From: an uncultured Anaeromyxobacter sp.
GTDB lineage: Bacteria; Myxococcota; Myxococcia; Myxococcales; Anaeromyxobacteraceae
Assembly (NCBI GenBank): GCA_903874275.1
Contig: CAIQRS010000154.1
Location: 1-33,171 of the forward strand
Length of the DNA stretch: 33,171 nucleotides
Reading direction: 5' to 3'
Part shown: piece after piece, positions 25,648 through 33,171 of the stretch
Position numbering within the stretch: position 1 is the stretch's first letter
Layout of the letters: each line of letters opens with the position of its first letter
Program-made: the position numbers and the translations under genes
The notes under the pieces: model-generated
What the model saw: only the letters and a program-made list of their open reading frames with translations
Databases searched by the model: none
What the model was told of the DNA's origin: nothing

Positions 25648-26091
25648 ATGGCCCACACCCGGCGCACCAAGGCACGCGAGCGCGCCCTCCAGGCGCTCTA
25701 CCAGATCGACGTGGCCGCCACCGACCTCGACGAGGCGCTGGCCCGCTTCTGGCCCAGCTTCGAGCCGGTGGAGAAGGAGGTCCGCGAGGGCGCCGAGGAG
25801 CTGGTGCGCGGCGTCGCCAGGCACCGGCGCGAGATCGACGAGGCCATCGAGGAGGTCTCCACCAACTGGCGCATGGACCGCATGGCCAAGGTGGACCGGA
25901 ACGTGCTGCGCCTGGCGGTCTTCGAGCTGCGCTGGAGGTCCGACGTCCCGGTGAAGGTCTGCATCAACGAGGCCATCGAGCTGGGCAAGAAGTACGGCAG
26001 CGAGAGCTCGGCCGCCTTCGTGAACGGAGTGCTCGACCGGATCGCGGCGGCCCTTCCCGAGGCCCGCCGCGGGGACGGGCCCGGACGGTGA
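25648..26091 (+). CDS. nusB: Transcription antitermination factor NusB
   Basis: The 147-residue all-helical RNA-binding protein works with NusE (S10) on boxA of rRNA operons. Typical features are the N-terminal [14 protein letters not shown] and the C-terminal [20 protein letters not shown] and GVLDRIA. The ribH-nusB pair is conserved widely. Its stop overlaps the next start (GTGA). Confidence 0.96.
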   Translation: MAHTRRTKARERALQALYQIDVAATDLDEALARFWPSFEPVEKEVREGAEELVRGVARHRREIDEAIEEVSTNWRMDRMAKVDRNVLRLAVFELRWRSDVPVKVCINEAIELGKKYGSESSAAFVNGVLDRIAAALPEARRGDGPGR

Positions 26092-26621
26092 AGCTCCGCA
26101 TCGAGCTCTGCGACCTCTCGCTCGCGTCGATCGACGCGCTCGAGGTGGACTCGCTGGCCGCCTTCGTCGGCGCGGAACGTCCGCTGGCCGGCCTCCCGTC
26201 GCTCGTGGACTGGCGGCTCGCCGGCGCCGTCTCGCGGGCCATCCTGGCCGGGACCGTCACCCCGGAGCACGGGGAGGCCCTGCTCCTTCCCTCCGGAGGG
26301 CGGCTGCGCGCCCGGCGCGTCTTCCTCTTCGGCGTGGACGACCCGGCCCCGCGCCCCGTGGCGCTGGCGGTGCGCCACGCCTGCGAGGCCCTGCGGCGTG
26401 CCGGGGCCCGCGAGATCGCCATCGCCTTCCCGCACGGGGTTCCCCTGCCGGTGGCGGCGCGGGCCTGGGTCGAGGCGTCGTCGTCGGCCGGCTTCGCCCG
26501 GCAGGTGGTTCTCGGCGACGTCCGTACGCTGGCTCCGGCGCTGGACGCGGCGGCCCGGGAGCTCTCGGTCGCCCTCGAGGTGTTCCGGGCGGCCGCCCGG
26601 GCGGACCAGCCTACGGCGTGA
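26088..26621 (+). CDS. Stand-alone M17 leucyl-aminopeptidase N-terminal domain
   Basis: Start GTG 26088 overlaps the nusB stop; 177 residues. The sequence resembles only the N-terminal (macro-like) domain of family M17 peptidases. It has an early strand, then [19 protein letters not shown], a GAVSRAI helix, [21 protein letters not shown], a helix beginning [21 protein letters not shown], and a terminal helix. The catalytic C-terminal domain with its metal ligands (NTDAEGR) is absent, so it should not be a peptidase. It may bind a nucleotide, peptide or DNA, as that domain does in PepA, but no role is proven. It overlaps the convergent asnS end by 11 bases. Confidence 0.8.
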   Translation: MKLRIELCDLSLASIDALEVDSLAAFVGAERPLAGLPSLVDWRLAGAVSRAILAGTVTPEHGEALLLPSGGRLRARRVFLFGVDDPAPRPVALAVRHACEALRRAGAREIAIAFPHGVPLPVAARAWVEASSSAGFARQVVLGDVRTLAPALDAAARELSVALEVFRAAARADQPTA

Positions 26622-27963
26622 TCCGCTCGGTCATGCGCGCGAACGGGATGGTCTCCCGGACGTGGTGCAGCCCGCAGATCCAGGCCACGCAGCGCTCCAC
26701 GCCCATGCCGAACCCGGCGTGGGGAACGGTGCCGTAGCGGCGCAGGTCGAGGTACCACTCGAAGGCCTCGCGGGGCAGCTCGTGGTGCGCGATGGCCTTC
26801 TCCAGGGTCTCCAGGTCGTCCTCGCGCTGTCCGCCGCCGATGATCTCCCCGTACCCCTCGGGGGCGAGGACGTCGCAGCCCAGGGCCACCTTGGGGTCCT
26901 GCGGGTCCTTCTTGAAGTAGAAGGCCTTCATGAGCGTCGGGTAGCGGTGCACCATGACCGGTCGGTCGTAGCTCCGCGCCACCAGCGTCTCCTCGTCGCC
27001 GCCGATGTCGTCGCCCCACACCATCATGGGCGGGAGCTTGGCAGCCTCCTCCGGCGGGAGCGCCGCGCGTTGCGCCTCCTGCTCCTTGCGGATGACCTCC
27101 ACCGCCTCGGTGTAGGTGATGCGCGGGAAGGGGGGCGTGACGCTCTCCAGCTTCGAGACGTCCCGCTCCAGAACCCGGGCGAGCTCGTCCCGGTGCTTCG
27201 CCAGCGCCGCCTGCACCACGAAGGAGACGAACTCCTCCATGAGCACCATGTCGCCGTCGAGGTCGAGCCAGGCCACCTCCGGCTCCACCATCCAGAACTC
27301 GGTGAGGTGGCGACGGGTCTTGGACTTCTCGGCGCGGAAGGTGGGGCCGAAGCAGTAGACCTTCCCGAGCGCCATGGCCGCCGCCTCCATGTAGAGCTGG
27401 CCGGACTGGGTGAGGTAGGCCTTGCCCAGGTCGAAGTAGGGCACCTCGAAGAGGTTGCTGGTCCCCTCGCACGCACTGGGAGTGAATATCGGCCCGTCCA
27501 CCAGCGTGAACCCGCGCTGGTCGAAGAAGTCGCGGATGGCCTTCTCGACGGTGTGGCGGACCCGCAGGATCACGTTCTGGCGCGGGGAGCGCAGCCAGAG
27601 GTGGCGCTGCTCCATGAGGAAGGCCACGCCGTGCTCCTTGTGGCCGATGGGGAACTCCTGGGTGGGCCGGGCGTGGACGGCCAGGGCGCGCACGTCGATC
27701 TCGAAGCCGATGGGGGAGCGGGGCTCCTTCTTGACGAGCCCGGTCACCGCGACCGAGGTCTCCTGCGGGAGGTGGTCGGCCTCGGAGAAGACCTCCGGCG
27801 TCACGTTGCCCTTGAAGACCACGCACTGGATGGTGCCGGTCCCGTCGCGGACCTGCAGGAAGTGGAGCTTGCCCGAGGAGCGGCGGTTGTGGAGCCAGCC
27901 CCGGAGGGTGACTTCCTTCCCCTCGTGCGCGGCGATGTCGGCGACGTAGACGTTCTCGGGCAT
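26611..27963 (-). CDS. asnS: Asparaginyl-tRNA synthetase
   Basis: Start ATG 27963 is preferred because GGAG lies about nine bases upstream; an ATG nine bases earlier has no spacing for a site. The 450-residue class IIb synthetase has an N-terminal OB-fold anticodon-binding domain ([20 protein letters not shown]). Motif 2 is [21 protein letters not shown] and motif 3 [15 protein letters not shown]. The AsnRS-type residues around [11 protein letters not shown] distinguish it from AspRS. An uninterrupted frame runs far upstream of the start, but only this part is a protein. It is divergent from leuS. Confidence 0.96.
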   Translation of the reverse strand: MPENVYVADIAAHEGKEVTLRGWLHNRRSSGKLHFLQVRDGTGTIQCVVFKGNVTPEVFSEADHLPQETSVAVTGLVKKEPRSPIGFEIDVRALAVHARPTQEFPIGHKEHGVAFLMEQRHLWLRSPRQNVILRVRHTVEKAIRDFFDQRGFTLVDGPIFTPSACEGTSNLFEVPYFDLGKAYLTQSGQLYMEAAAMALGKVYCFGPTFRAEKSKTRRHLTEFWMVEPEVAWLDLDGDMVLMEEFVSFVVQAALAKHRDELARVLERDVSKLESVTPPFPRITYTEAVEVIRKEQEAQRAALPPEEAAKLPPMMVWGDDIGGDEETLVARSYDRPVMVHRYPTLMKAFYFKKDPQDPKVALGCDVLAPEGYGEIIGGGQREDDLETLEKAIAHHELPREAFEWYLDLRRYGTVPHAGFGMGVERCVAWICGLHHVRETIPFARMTERITP

Positions 27964-27995
27964 CTGGACCATCTCCGGGGTCGAGGGAGGCGCGC

Positions 27996-28060
27996 AATAT
28001 ACCCCGGCTCCCGGCCGATCGCGCAGGTGCAAAATCGCCGTCCCGCGGTAATATCGCGGG
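27996..28060. promoter_or_regulatory. Divergent asnS/leuS control region
   Basis: A -10-like TATATT lies on the minus strand (27996-28001) and TAATAT on the plus strand (28049-28054). Neither has a good -35 box. The second is the loop of a perfect inverted repeat (CCCGCG 28042-28047 and CGCGGG 28055-28060), which lies immediately before the leuS start. Confidence 0.35.
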
Positions 28061-28065
28061 CTTCC

Positions 28066-30567
28066 ATGACCTCCATGAACGAGCGGTACGAGCCCAGGTC
28101 GATCGAGCCGCGCTGGCAGAAGCGCTGGGACGACGCCGGCGTCTTCAAGGCCGGCCGCCGCGCCGGGGCCGAGAAGCGCTACGTCCTCGAGATGTTCCCG
28201 TATCCGTCCGGCGCCATGCACATGGGGCACGCGCGGGTCTACACCATCGGCGACGCGCTGGCCCGCCTGCTCCGCATGAAGGGCTACGACGTGCTCCACC
28301 CCATGGGCTTCGACGCGCTGGGGCTTCCGGCCGAGAACGCCGCGCTCAAGGACGGGCGCCACCCCGCCGAGCGCACCCGCGAGAACATCGTCTCCTTCCG
28401 CGAGGACATGAAGCGGGCCGGGTTCGCCTTCGACTGGGAGCGCGAGTTCGCCACCTGCGACCCCGAGTACTACCGCTGGAACCAGTGGTTCTTCCTGCGC
28501 ATGCTCGAGAAGGGGATCGTCTACCGGCGCCAGGGCAAGGCCAACTGGTGCACGGGCTGCAACACCGTCATCGCCAACGAGCAGGTGGTGGACGAGAACA
28601 TCTGCGAGCGCTGCAGCTCGCCGGTGGAGGAGAAGGTCATCCCGGAGTGGGCCTTCCGCATCACCGACTACGCCGACGACCTGCTCGAGGGGCTGGACGG
28701 GCTGCGCGAGTGGCCCGAGCGCATCACCACCATGCAGCGCAACTGGATCGGGCGCAGCCAGGGAGCCGAGGTGGACTTCGCCGTGGCCGGCCAGGCCGAG
28801 CGCATCCGCGTCTTCACCACCCGTGTGGACACCATCTTCGGGTGCACCTACGTGGTGCTGGCGCCCGACCACCCGCTCACCGCCCGGCTCACCACCCCGG
28901 AGCGGAAGGCCGAGGTGCAGGCCTTCGTCGAGCGGATGGCCCGCATCGACCCGGCCGGGCGCACCGGCGAGGACGCGCCCAAGGAGGGGGCCTTCACCGG
29001 CTCCTTCGCGGTGAACCCCTACAGCGGCGAGAAGATCCCGGTCTGGATCGCCAACTTCGTGCTGGCCGGGTACGGCACCGGGGCCGTCATGAGCGTCCCG
29101 GCCCACGACCAGCGCGACTTCGAGTTCGCCCGGAAGTACGGGCTCCCGGTGCGGGTCGTCGTCCAGCCCGCGGGGGGGGATCGCCTCCCGCCCGGCGACC
29201 TGCTCGGGAAGGCCTTCACCGACGACGGGGTGCTGGTCGAGTCCGGCCCGTTCACCGGCCTGGCCGGCGAGGAGGCGCGGCGGCGCATGTCGGCGCTGGC
29301 CGGGGAGAAGGGGTTCGGCGAGCCCTCGGTGAAGTACCACCTGCGCGACTGGGGCTTCAGCCGCCAGCGGTACTGGGGAACGCCCATCCCCATCGTCTAC
29401 TGCCCGGAGCACGGGGCGGTGGGGGTCCCCGACGCCGACCTGCCGGTCACGCTGCCGCCCGAGGCCATCATCACCGGGACCGGCGAGCCGCCGCTGGCCA
29501 AGGTGCCGGCCTTCGTGAACACCACCTGCCCGAGGTGCGGCAAGGCGGCCCGGCGCGAGACCGAGACCATGGACACCTTCGTGGACTCCTCCTGGTACTA
29601 CGCGCGCTACCTGTCGCCGCGCGACGCCGAGCGCCCCTTCGGCCAGGCCGAGGCCCGCCGCTGGCTGCCGGTGGACGTCTACGTGGGCGGCCCCGAGCAC
29701 GCGGTGATGCACCTGCTCTACTTCCGCTTCTGGCACCGGGTGATGGAGCAGCTCGGCCTGGTCTTCGAGAAGGAGCCGGTGAAGCGGCTGGTCACCCAGG
29801 GGATCGTGAACGGCCCCGACGGCCGGAAGATGTCGAAGCGCTGGGGCAACGTGGTCCAGCCCGGCCCCATCATCGACCGCTTCGGCGCCGACACCATGCG
29901 CATGTTCATGCTCTTCGCGGCCCCGCCCGAGAAGGACATCGACTGGTCCGACGAGCAGGTGGACGGGATGTTCCGCTTCCTGGCCCGGGTCTGGCGCATC
30001 TTCCACGCGCGCCAGGAGACCTTCCAGGTCCCCGACCGGGCGCTCGCCGACGCCGCCGGCCCGTTCCTCGAGCTGCGCCGCAAGACCCACCGCACCGTCA
30101 AGCGGGTCACCGACGGGCTGGAGGGCGACCTCAAGTTCAACACCTCCATCGCCGCGCTCATGGAGCTCGTGAACGAGCTCTACGCGCTCGAGCCGGCCAC
30201 CGACGCCGATCGGGCCGCGGTGAGGGAGGCGCTCGTCGCGGTGGCGTCCATGCTCGCCCCGTTCGCCCCGCACGTCGCCGAGGAGCTCTGGCACGAGGTG
30301 CTCGGGCCCGCCGTGCGCGACCAGCTCCTCGCCGAGTCGCCCTGGCCGTCCTACGACCCGGCGCTGGTCGTCGCCGACGTGGTGACCATCGCGGTGCAGG
30401 TGAACGGCAAGCTGCGCGGGGAGATCCAGGCGCCGATCTCGGCCGGGGAGGCGGAGGTGCGGGTGCTGGCCCTCCAGGAGGAGCGCGTGAAGACCCATCT
30501 GGCCGGGAAGACCCTCCGCAAGGTGGTCTTCGTCCCCAGGCGGCTCATCAACTTCGTGGTCACATGA
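28066..30567 (+). CDS. leuS: Leucyl-tRNA synthetase
   Basis: The 833-residue class I synthetase is of usual bacterial length. ATG 28066 is chosen; a second ATG at 28075 is equally possible and neither has a clear ribosome site. The HIGH signature appears as HMGH in [18 protein letters not shown]. The KMSKS loop appears as KMSKR ([14 protein letters not shown]). The CP1 editing domain has [13 protein letters not shown]. Zinc-type cysteine pairs are present (CTGC...CERC; CPRC), and the anticodon-binding helical domain with [10 protein letters not shown] lies at the end. Its stop overlaps the lptE start. Confidence 0.97.
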   Translation: MTSMNERYEPRSIEPRWQKRWDDAGVFKAGRRAGAEKRYVLEMFPYPSGAMHMGHARVYTIGDALARLLRMKGYDVLHPMGFDALGLPAENAALKDGRHPAERTRENIVSFREDMKRAGFAFDWEREFATCDPEYYRWNQWFFLRMLEKGIVYRRQGKANWCTGCNTVIANEQVVDENICERCSSPVEEKVIPEWAFRITDYADDLLEGLDGLREWPERITTMQRNWIGRSQGAEVDFAVAGQAERIRVFTTRVDTIFGCTYVVLAPDHPLTARLTTPERKAEVQAFVERMARIDPAGRTGEDAPKEGAFTGSFAVNPYSGEKIPVWIANFVLAGYGTGAVMSVPAHDQRDFEFARKYGLPVRVVVQPAGGDRLPPGDLLGKAFTDDGVLVESGPFTGLAGEEARRRMSALAGEKGFGEPSVKYHLRDWGFSRQRYWGTPIPIVYCPEHGAVGVPDADLPVTLPPEAIITGTGEPPLAKVPAFVNTTCPRCGKAARRETETMDTFVDSSWYYARYLSPRDAERPFGQAEARRWLPVDVYVGGPEHAVMHLLYFRFWHRVMEQLGLVFEKEPVKRLVTQGIVNGPDGRKMSKRWGNVVQPGPIIDRFGADTMRMFMLFAAPPEKDIDWSDEQVDGMFRFLARVWRIFHARQETFQVPDRALADAAGPFLELRRKTHRTVKRVTDGLEGDLKFNTSIAALMELVNELYALEPATDADRAAVREALVAVASMLAPFAPHVAEELWHEVLGPAVRDQLLAESPWPSYDPALVVADVVTIAVQVNGKLRGEIQAPISAGEAEVRVLALQEERVKTHLAGKTLRKVVFVPRRLINFVVT

Positions 30568-31046
30568 GCCGCGCAGGGATCGCAGCGGTCCTCGCCGTGT
30601 TCGCCTCGGGGACGGGCTGCGGGTACTCCGTCGGCTCGGGCGCGGCCCGGCTCCCGTCCGGCGCCGGCCCGGTCTTCGTGCCCCCCCTCGAGAACCGCAC
30701 CGCCGACGCGGAGGCCGGCGCGCTGGTGGCGGCGGCGCTGCGGGAGGAATTCTCGCGGCGGGGCGCCGCGGGAGGGGAGGGCTCCTCGACGCGCATCGAG
30801 GGAACGGTCACCCGCGTGTCGTCGTCGCCGCTCACCACGCAGGGCGGGACCTGGCGCCTCGCCTTCGAGGTCGAGGCGCGCCTCGTCGTGGACGGCCGGG
30901 AGGCCGCCCAGGTCAGGTCGCGTCGCGAGGTGGACTACCTGGGTGAGGTGGACGCAGTCGCCACGGAGGGGCGGCGAAGGCTTGCCATCCGGCGGGCGGC
31001 CAGCGAGGCCGCCCGGGAGATCGTCGAGCGGCTCGAGGCTCCGTAG
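30564..31046 (+). CDS. lptE: LPS-assembly lipoprotein LptE family
   Basis: The ATG overlaps the leuS stop; 160 residues. The N-terminus is a short hydrophobic signal followed by GTGCGYSVG. The CGY start of the mature protein is the LptE hallmark, though the residues before Cys19 are a poor lipobox. The body has [16 protein letters not shown], then an alternating strand region ([19 protein letters not shown]), VEARLVVDG and a C-terminal helix with [13 protein letters not shown]. LptE plugs the LptD barrel and helps place LPS in the outer membrane. leuS-lptE pairing is common in this group and in Proteobacteria. Confidence 0.88.
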   Translation: MSRAGIAAVLAVFASGTGCGYSVGSGAARLPSGAGPVFVPPLENRTADAEAGALVAAALREEFSRRGAAGGEGSSTRIEGTVTRVSSSPLTTQGGTWRLAFEVEARLVVDGREAAQVRSRREVDYLGEVDAVATEGRRRLAIRRAASEAAREIVERLEAP

Positions 31047-31063
31047 AGCCCGAGCCCGTTCCG

Positions 31064-31336
31064 CTACTTCGCGGGAGCGCTCTTGTGGAGGGCCTTGGCG
31101 AGGCGCGAGATCTTCCGCGACGCGGTGTTGCGGTGGACCACGCCCTTCGACGATGCCTTGTCGATGGCCCGGGCTGCGGTCTTGAAGGCCTCCTGGGCCG
31201 CGGCGACCTCGCCGCGCTCCAGCGACTCGCGGACCGACTTCACGGCGGTCTTCACGCGTGTGCGGACGCCCTGGTTGCGGGCGCGGCGCTTCTGGGTCTG
31301 GCGATTTCGCTTCTCGGCGGAGCGGGTGTTTGCCAA
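31064..31336 (-). CDS. rpsT: Ribosomal protein bS20
   Basis: The product is 90 residues, very basic and helical (MANTRSAEKRNRQTQKRRARN start; HKSAPAK end). The start codon is TTG, with AAGGGAG eight bases upstream. A TTG start is also used by E. coli rpsT, where S20 represses its own translation. It converges with lptE across 17 bases with no terminator visible between them. Confidence 0.96.
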   Translation of the reverse strand: MANTRSAEKRNRQTQKRRARNQGVRTRVKTAVKSVRESLERGEVAAAQEAFKTAARAIDKASSKGVVHRNTASRKISRLAKALHKSAPAK

Positions 31337-31662
31337 GTGTGCTTCTCCCTTGGGGGTTCTCGAAGGTCGCGGTTTCTACCGCTCGGCTTGCTGGCCGTCA
31401 AGCCTTTTGGCGGACCACATTCCCTGACGACACGCCGAGTTATCCACCGCTGGGATTCTGGAGCGGTCAAGGTACCCCTTTGGGATGCGACCCCGAATGG
31501 TGGGATGGAGCCCTGGATCCCAACCACCCAGGATCATTGGCAACAAACGGTTAATGGGAACTTCTCAGCACGTGTCGAAGATGTGTCGGTGACCTGAAGC
31601 GGCTGTGACCCGGCTCATTCATCCACGTACTTTCCACAAAGGGCGGGGGACCGGCCAAAGGG
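31337..31662. other. Gene-free stretch between rpsT and mazG
   Basis: These 326 bases have lower GC than the neighbours and no convincing gene. Besides the rpsT promoter they hold three DnaA-box-like words in one orientation: TTATCCACC (31440-31448, one mismatch), TCATCCACG (31619-31627, two) and CTTTCCACA (31630-31638, two from TTATCCACA). They also contain the inverted repeat TGGGAT/ATCCCA (31501-31506 and 31517-31522). I see no other structure that I can name. Confidence 0.4.
31373..31401 (-). promoter_or_regulatory. Promoter of rpsT
   Basis: On the minus strand TTGACG (31396-31401) and TAGAAA (31373-31378) are exactly 17 bases apart and 37 bases before the TTG start at 31336. Spacing and -35 are good; the -10 box is moderate. 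Confidence 0.55.
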
Positions 31663-32511
31663 TCAAGAAGTGCCCGACCTTTGTCGGGAAACCGCCTTCG
31701 CCTCGTCCCAGAGTCGGTCCATCTCCTCGAGCGTCGCCCCCCCGTGAGGAACCCCGCGGCGGGCCAGCGCCTCCTCGACGTACTCGAACCGCGAAACGAA
31801 TTTCCGGAGCGTTCCCCGAAGCGCCTCCTCCGGAGGGATCGAGAGCTTCCGGGCCAGGTTCGCCGCCGCGAAGAGCAGGTCTCCGAGCTCGTCCTCCATC
31901 CGCGCGCGGTCACCCGAGGCGATGGCCTCGTCGAGCTCCCCCAGTTCCTCCGCCACCTTGGCCCGGGCCCCGGACGCGTCGGGCCAGTCGAAGCCGACCC
32001 GGCTCGCCTTCTCGGTGAGCCGCTCGGCCCGCGCCAGGGCCGGGAGCTCGCGCGGGACGCCCTCGAGCACGCTCTTTCCGCGCCCCTTCGCCTGGTTCTC
32101 CTTCTTCTTGAGCGCCGCCCACTGACGCAGCACGCCGTCGGCGTCGGCGATCTCCGGGGCGTCCGGGTCGGGGCGGGCGTCGGCGCTTCGGGCGCCCGGG
32201 CCGAAGACGTGGGGGTGGCGGGAGAGCAGCTTCTCCGAGATGGCGTCGGCGACGCCCGCGAAGTCGAAGAGCCCCTCCTCCTCGGCGAGCCGCGCCTGGA
32301 AGACGATCTGGAGCAGGAGATCCCCGAGCTCCTCGCGGTGGGCCTGCGGATCGCCGGCGTCGATGGCCTCCAGAACCTCGTAGGTCTCCTCGAGGACGTA
32401 GGGGCGGAGGGTGGCGAGCGTCTGCTCCCTGTCCCAGGGGCAGCCGTCTGGCCCCCGAAGGCGGGCCATGATGGAGAGGAGGCGATCGACCGCGTGCGAG
32501 GTCCGGTTCAT
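31663..32511 (-). CDS. mazG: Nucleoside triphosphate pyrophosphohydrolase MazG
   Basis: The 282-residue all-alpha hydrolase cleans NTP/dNTP pools. It has the typical N-terminal GPDGCPWDREQT and two tandem MazG domains. The first has EETYEVLEAI and EELGDLLLQIVFQARLAEE; the second has KVAEELGELDEAI and EDELGDLLFAAANLAR. Together they give the EExxE metal sites. A charged linker (residues about 105-150) with WAALKKKENQAKGR lies between them. A hairpin CCCGAC/GTCGGG at 31673-31688 lies in its last codons. It is divergent from the secreted protein at the right edge. Confidence 0.95.
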   Translation of the reverse strand: MNRTSHAVDRLLSIMARLRGPDGCPWDREQTLATLRPYVLEETYEVLEAIDAGDPQAHREELGDLLLQIVFQARLAEEEGLFDFAGVADAISEKLLSRHPHVFGPGARSADARPDPDAPEIADADGVLRQWAALKKKENQAKGRGKSVLEGVPRELPALARAERLTEKASRVGFDWPDASGARAKVAEELGELDEAIASGDRARMEDELGDLLFAAANLARKLSIPPEEALRGTLRKFVSRFEYVEEALARRGVPHGGATLEEMDRLWDEAKAVSRQRSGTS

Positions 32512-32558
32512 CGCCGGTTTCTAGCGCGGAATCCCACGTGCTAGCATCCCAATCTCGC

Positions 32559-33171
32559 GTGAGAATCCCAGCGATCGCCTCCCTCGCCGCCTGGCTCCTG
32601 CTCCTCCCGCCATCCCCGGCAGGGGCCCAGGTCCAGGCCCCTTCGCTCGTGGAGGGGGAGCTCCGCGACGAGGACCCGAAGGCGAAGGGGGCCGCACGGT
32701 CCGGTGAGGCCGTACCGGAGCCCGCGCTGCCCCCCGAGCCGCTCCCGCCTCCCCCGGCGGTCCCCGCGCCCTCCGCCGCAGCGCTCTTCCAGGGGGTGGC
32801 GCCGGGCGTGAGCATCGGTTCCGAGGAGCTGAAGAAGCTCCAGCGCCCCCTGCAGCCGGTCGGCATCTCGCCCTCCCGGATCGACGAGCTGTGGCAGGTG
32901 CGACGCAAGGCGAGCCGCGAGCAGGACGGGCCGGCGAGCCGGGCCGCGGCCGTCTCGCTCCAGGACGCCATGCGGGAACTCGGGATCGCCAGCCTCCCCT
33001 GGCACGCCATCGCCGAGGTGCGCGACGCGGAGCGGTCGCTGCGCGCCCGGGCCGTGGACGACGCCGTGGAGCACGCATCCACCGCCGTGGTGCTCGCTCC
33101 CGACCTGCCCGAGCCGCACCTCGCGCTGGCGCGGGCCCGCATCGCCGCCGAGCCCGCCCGGCCGCCCGGCC
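32559..33171 (+). CDS. Secreted Pro-rich protein with helical repeats, 3' end outside window
   Basis: The frame begins with GTG 32559 (an alternative GTG at 32538 is in frame) and is open to the right edge, so 204 residues are visible. An N-terminal signal peptide (IPAIASLAAWLLLLPPSPAG) ends near AGAQ. A Pro-rich linker (PPEPLPPPPAVPAP) follows. Then comes a helical region whose last part (DDAVEHASTAVVLAPDLPEPHLALARARI) reads like the start of a tetratricopeptide repeat. It is divergent from mazG across 47 bases. No function can be assigned from the visible part. Confidence 0.75.
   Translation, partial: MRIPAIASLAAWLLLLPPSPAGAQVQAPSLVEGELRDEDPKAKGAARSGEAVPEPALPPEPLPPPPAVPAPSAAALFQGVAPGVSIGSEELKKLQRPLQPVGISPSRIDELWQVRRKASREQDGPASRAAAVSLQDAMRELGIASLPWHAIAEVRDAERSLRARAVDDAVEHASTAVVLAPDLPEPHLALARARIAAEPARPPG

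Noticed and set aside
27964-30498. Upstream extension of the asnS frame to 1295 residues
   Set aside because: The extra part is antisense to leuS and lacks any domain; asnS has a proper start at 27963.

Overview
The window is high-GC DNA, very probably from a myxobacterium of the Anaeromyxobacter type. This is inferred from base composition, from the gene order yceD-rpmF-plsX-fabHDG-acpP-fabF followed by rpiB-glyA-nrdR-ribD-ribE-ribBA-ribH-nusB, and from a tetraheme cytochrome / Tat FeS / NrfD electron-transfer operon. The species itself cannot be proven from the sequence.

Bases 1 to about 5557 are the right end of a prophage. A large virion-type protein runs off the left edge. It is followed by four small tightly packed genes (two of them duplicated zinc-ribbon proteins), then about 700 bases without a convincing gene, a 121-residue unknown protein, a ribbon-helix-helix protein and a tyrosine integrase. 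The integrase reading frame runs into a tRNA-Arg(CCG) gene on the opposite strand, so the phage sits in the 3' end of that tRNA. The gene-poor stretch at 2868-3480 holds four diverged tandem units with nested inverted repeats and compensatory base changes. It is the best candidate in the window for an undescribed element, a structured phage RNA.

Bases 5631-12611 are host genes for the envelope and respiration. A secreted 5'-nucleotidase-type phosphoesterase lies on the minus strand. Divergent from it is an operon for a small repeat protein, a membrane-anchored tetraheme cytochrome c, a Tat-exported four-cluster ferredoxin, an NrfD-type quinol-binding membrane subunit and a polytopic DUF2339-like protein. 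An orphan NarL-type response regulator follows, preceded by a perfect 14-base tandem repeat.

Bases 12667-18914 are the fatty-acid synthesis operon, led by a near-consensus sigma-70 promoter and closed by a strong hairpin. A minus-strand DUF4382 lipoprotein with a collagen-like insert separates it, across an AT-rich divergent promoter region, from the rpiB-glyA-nrdR-riboflavin-nusB operon (19877-26621). That operon ends in a stand-alone M17-peptidase N-terminal domain. After it come asnS (minus), leuS-lptE (plus), rpsT (minus, TTG start), a gene-free 326-base stretch with DnaA-box-like words, mazG (minus), and the start of a secreted proline-rich protein cut by the right edge.
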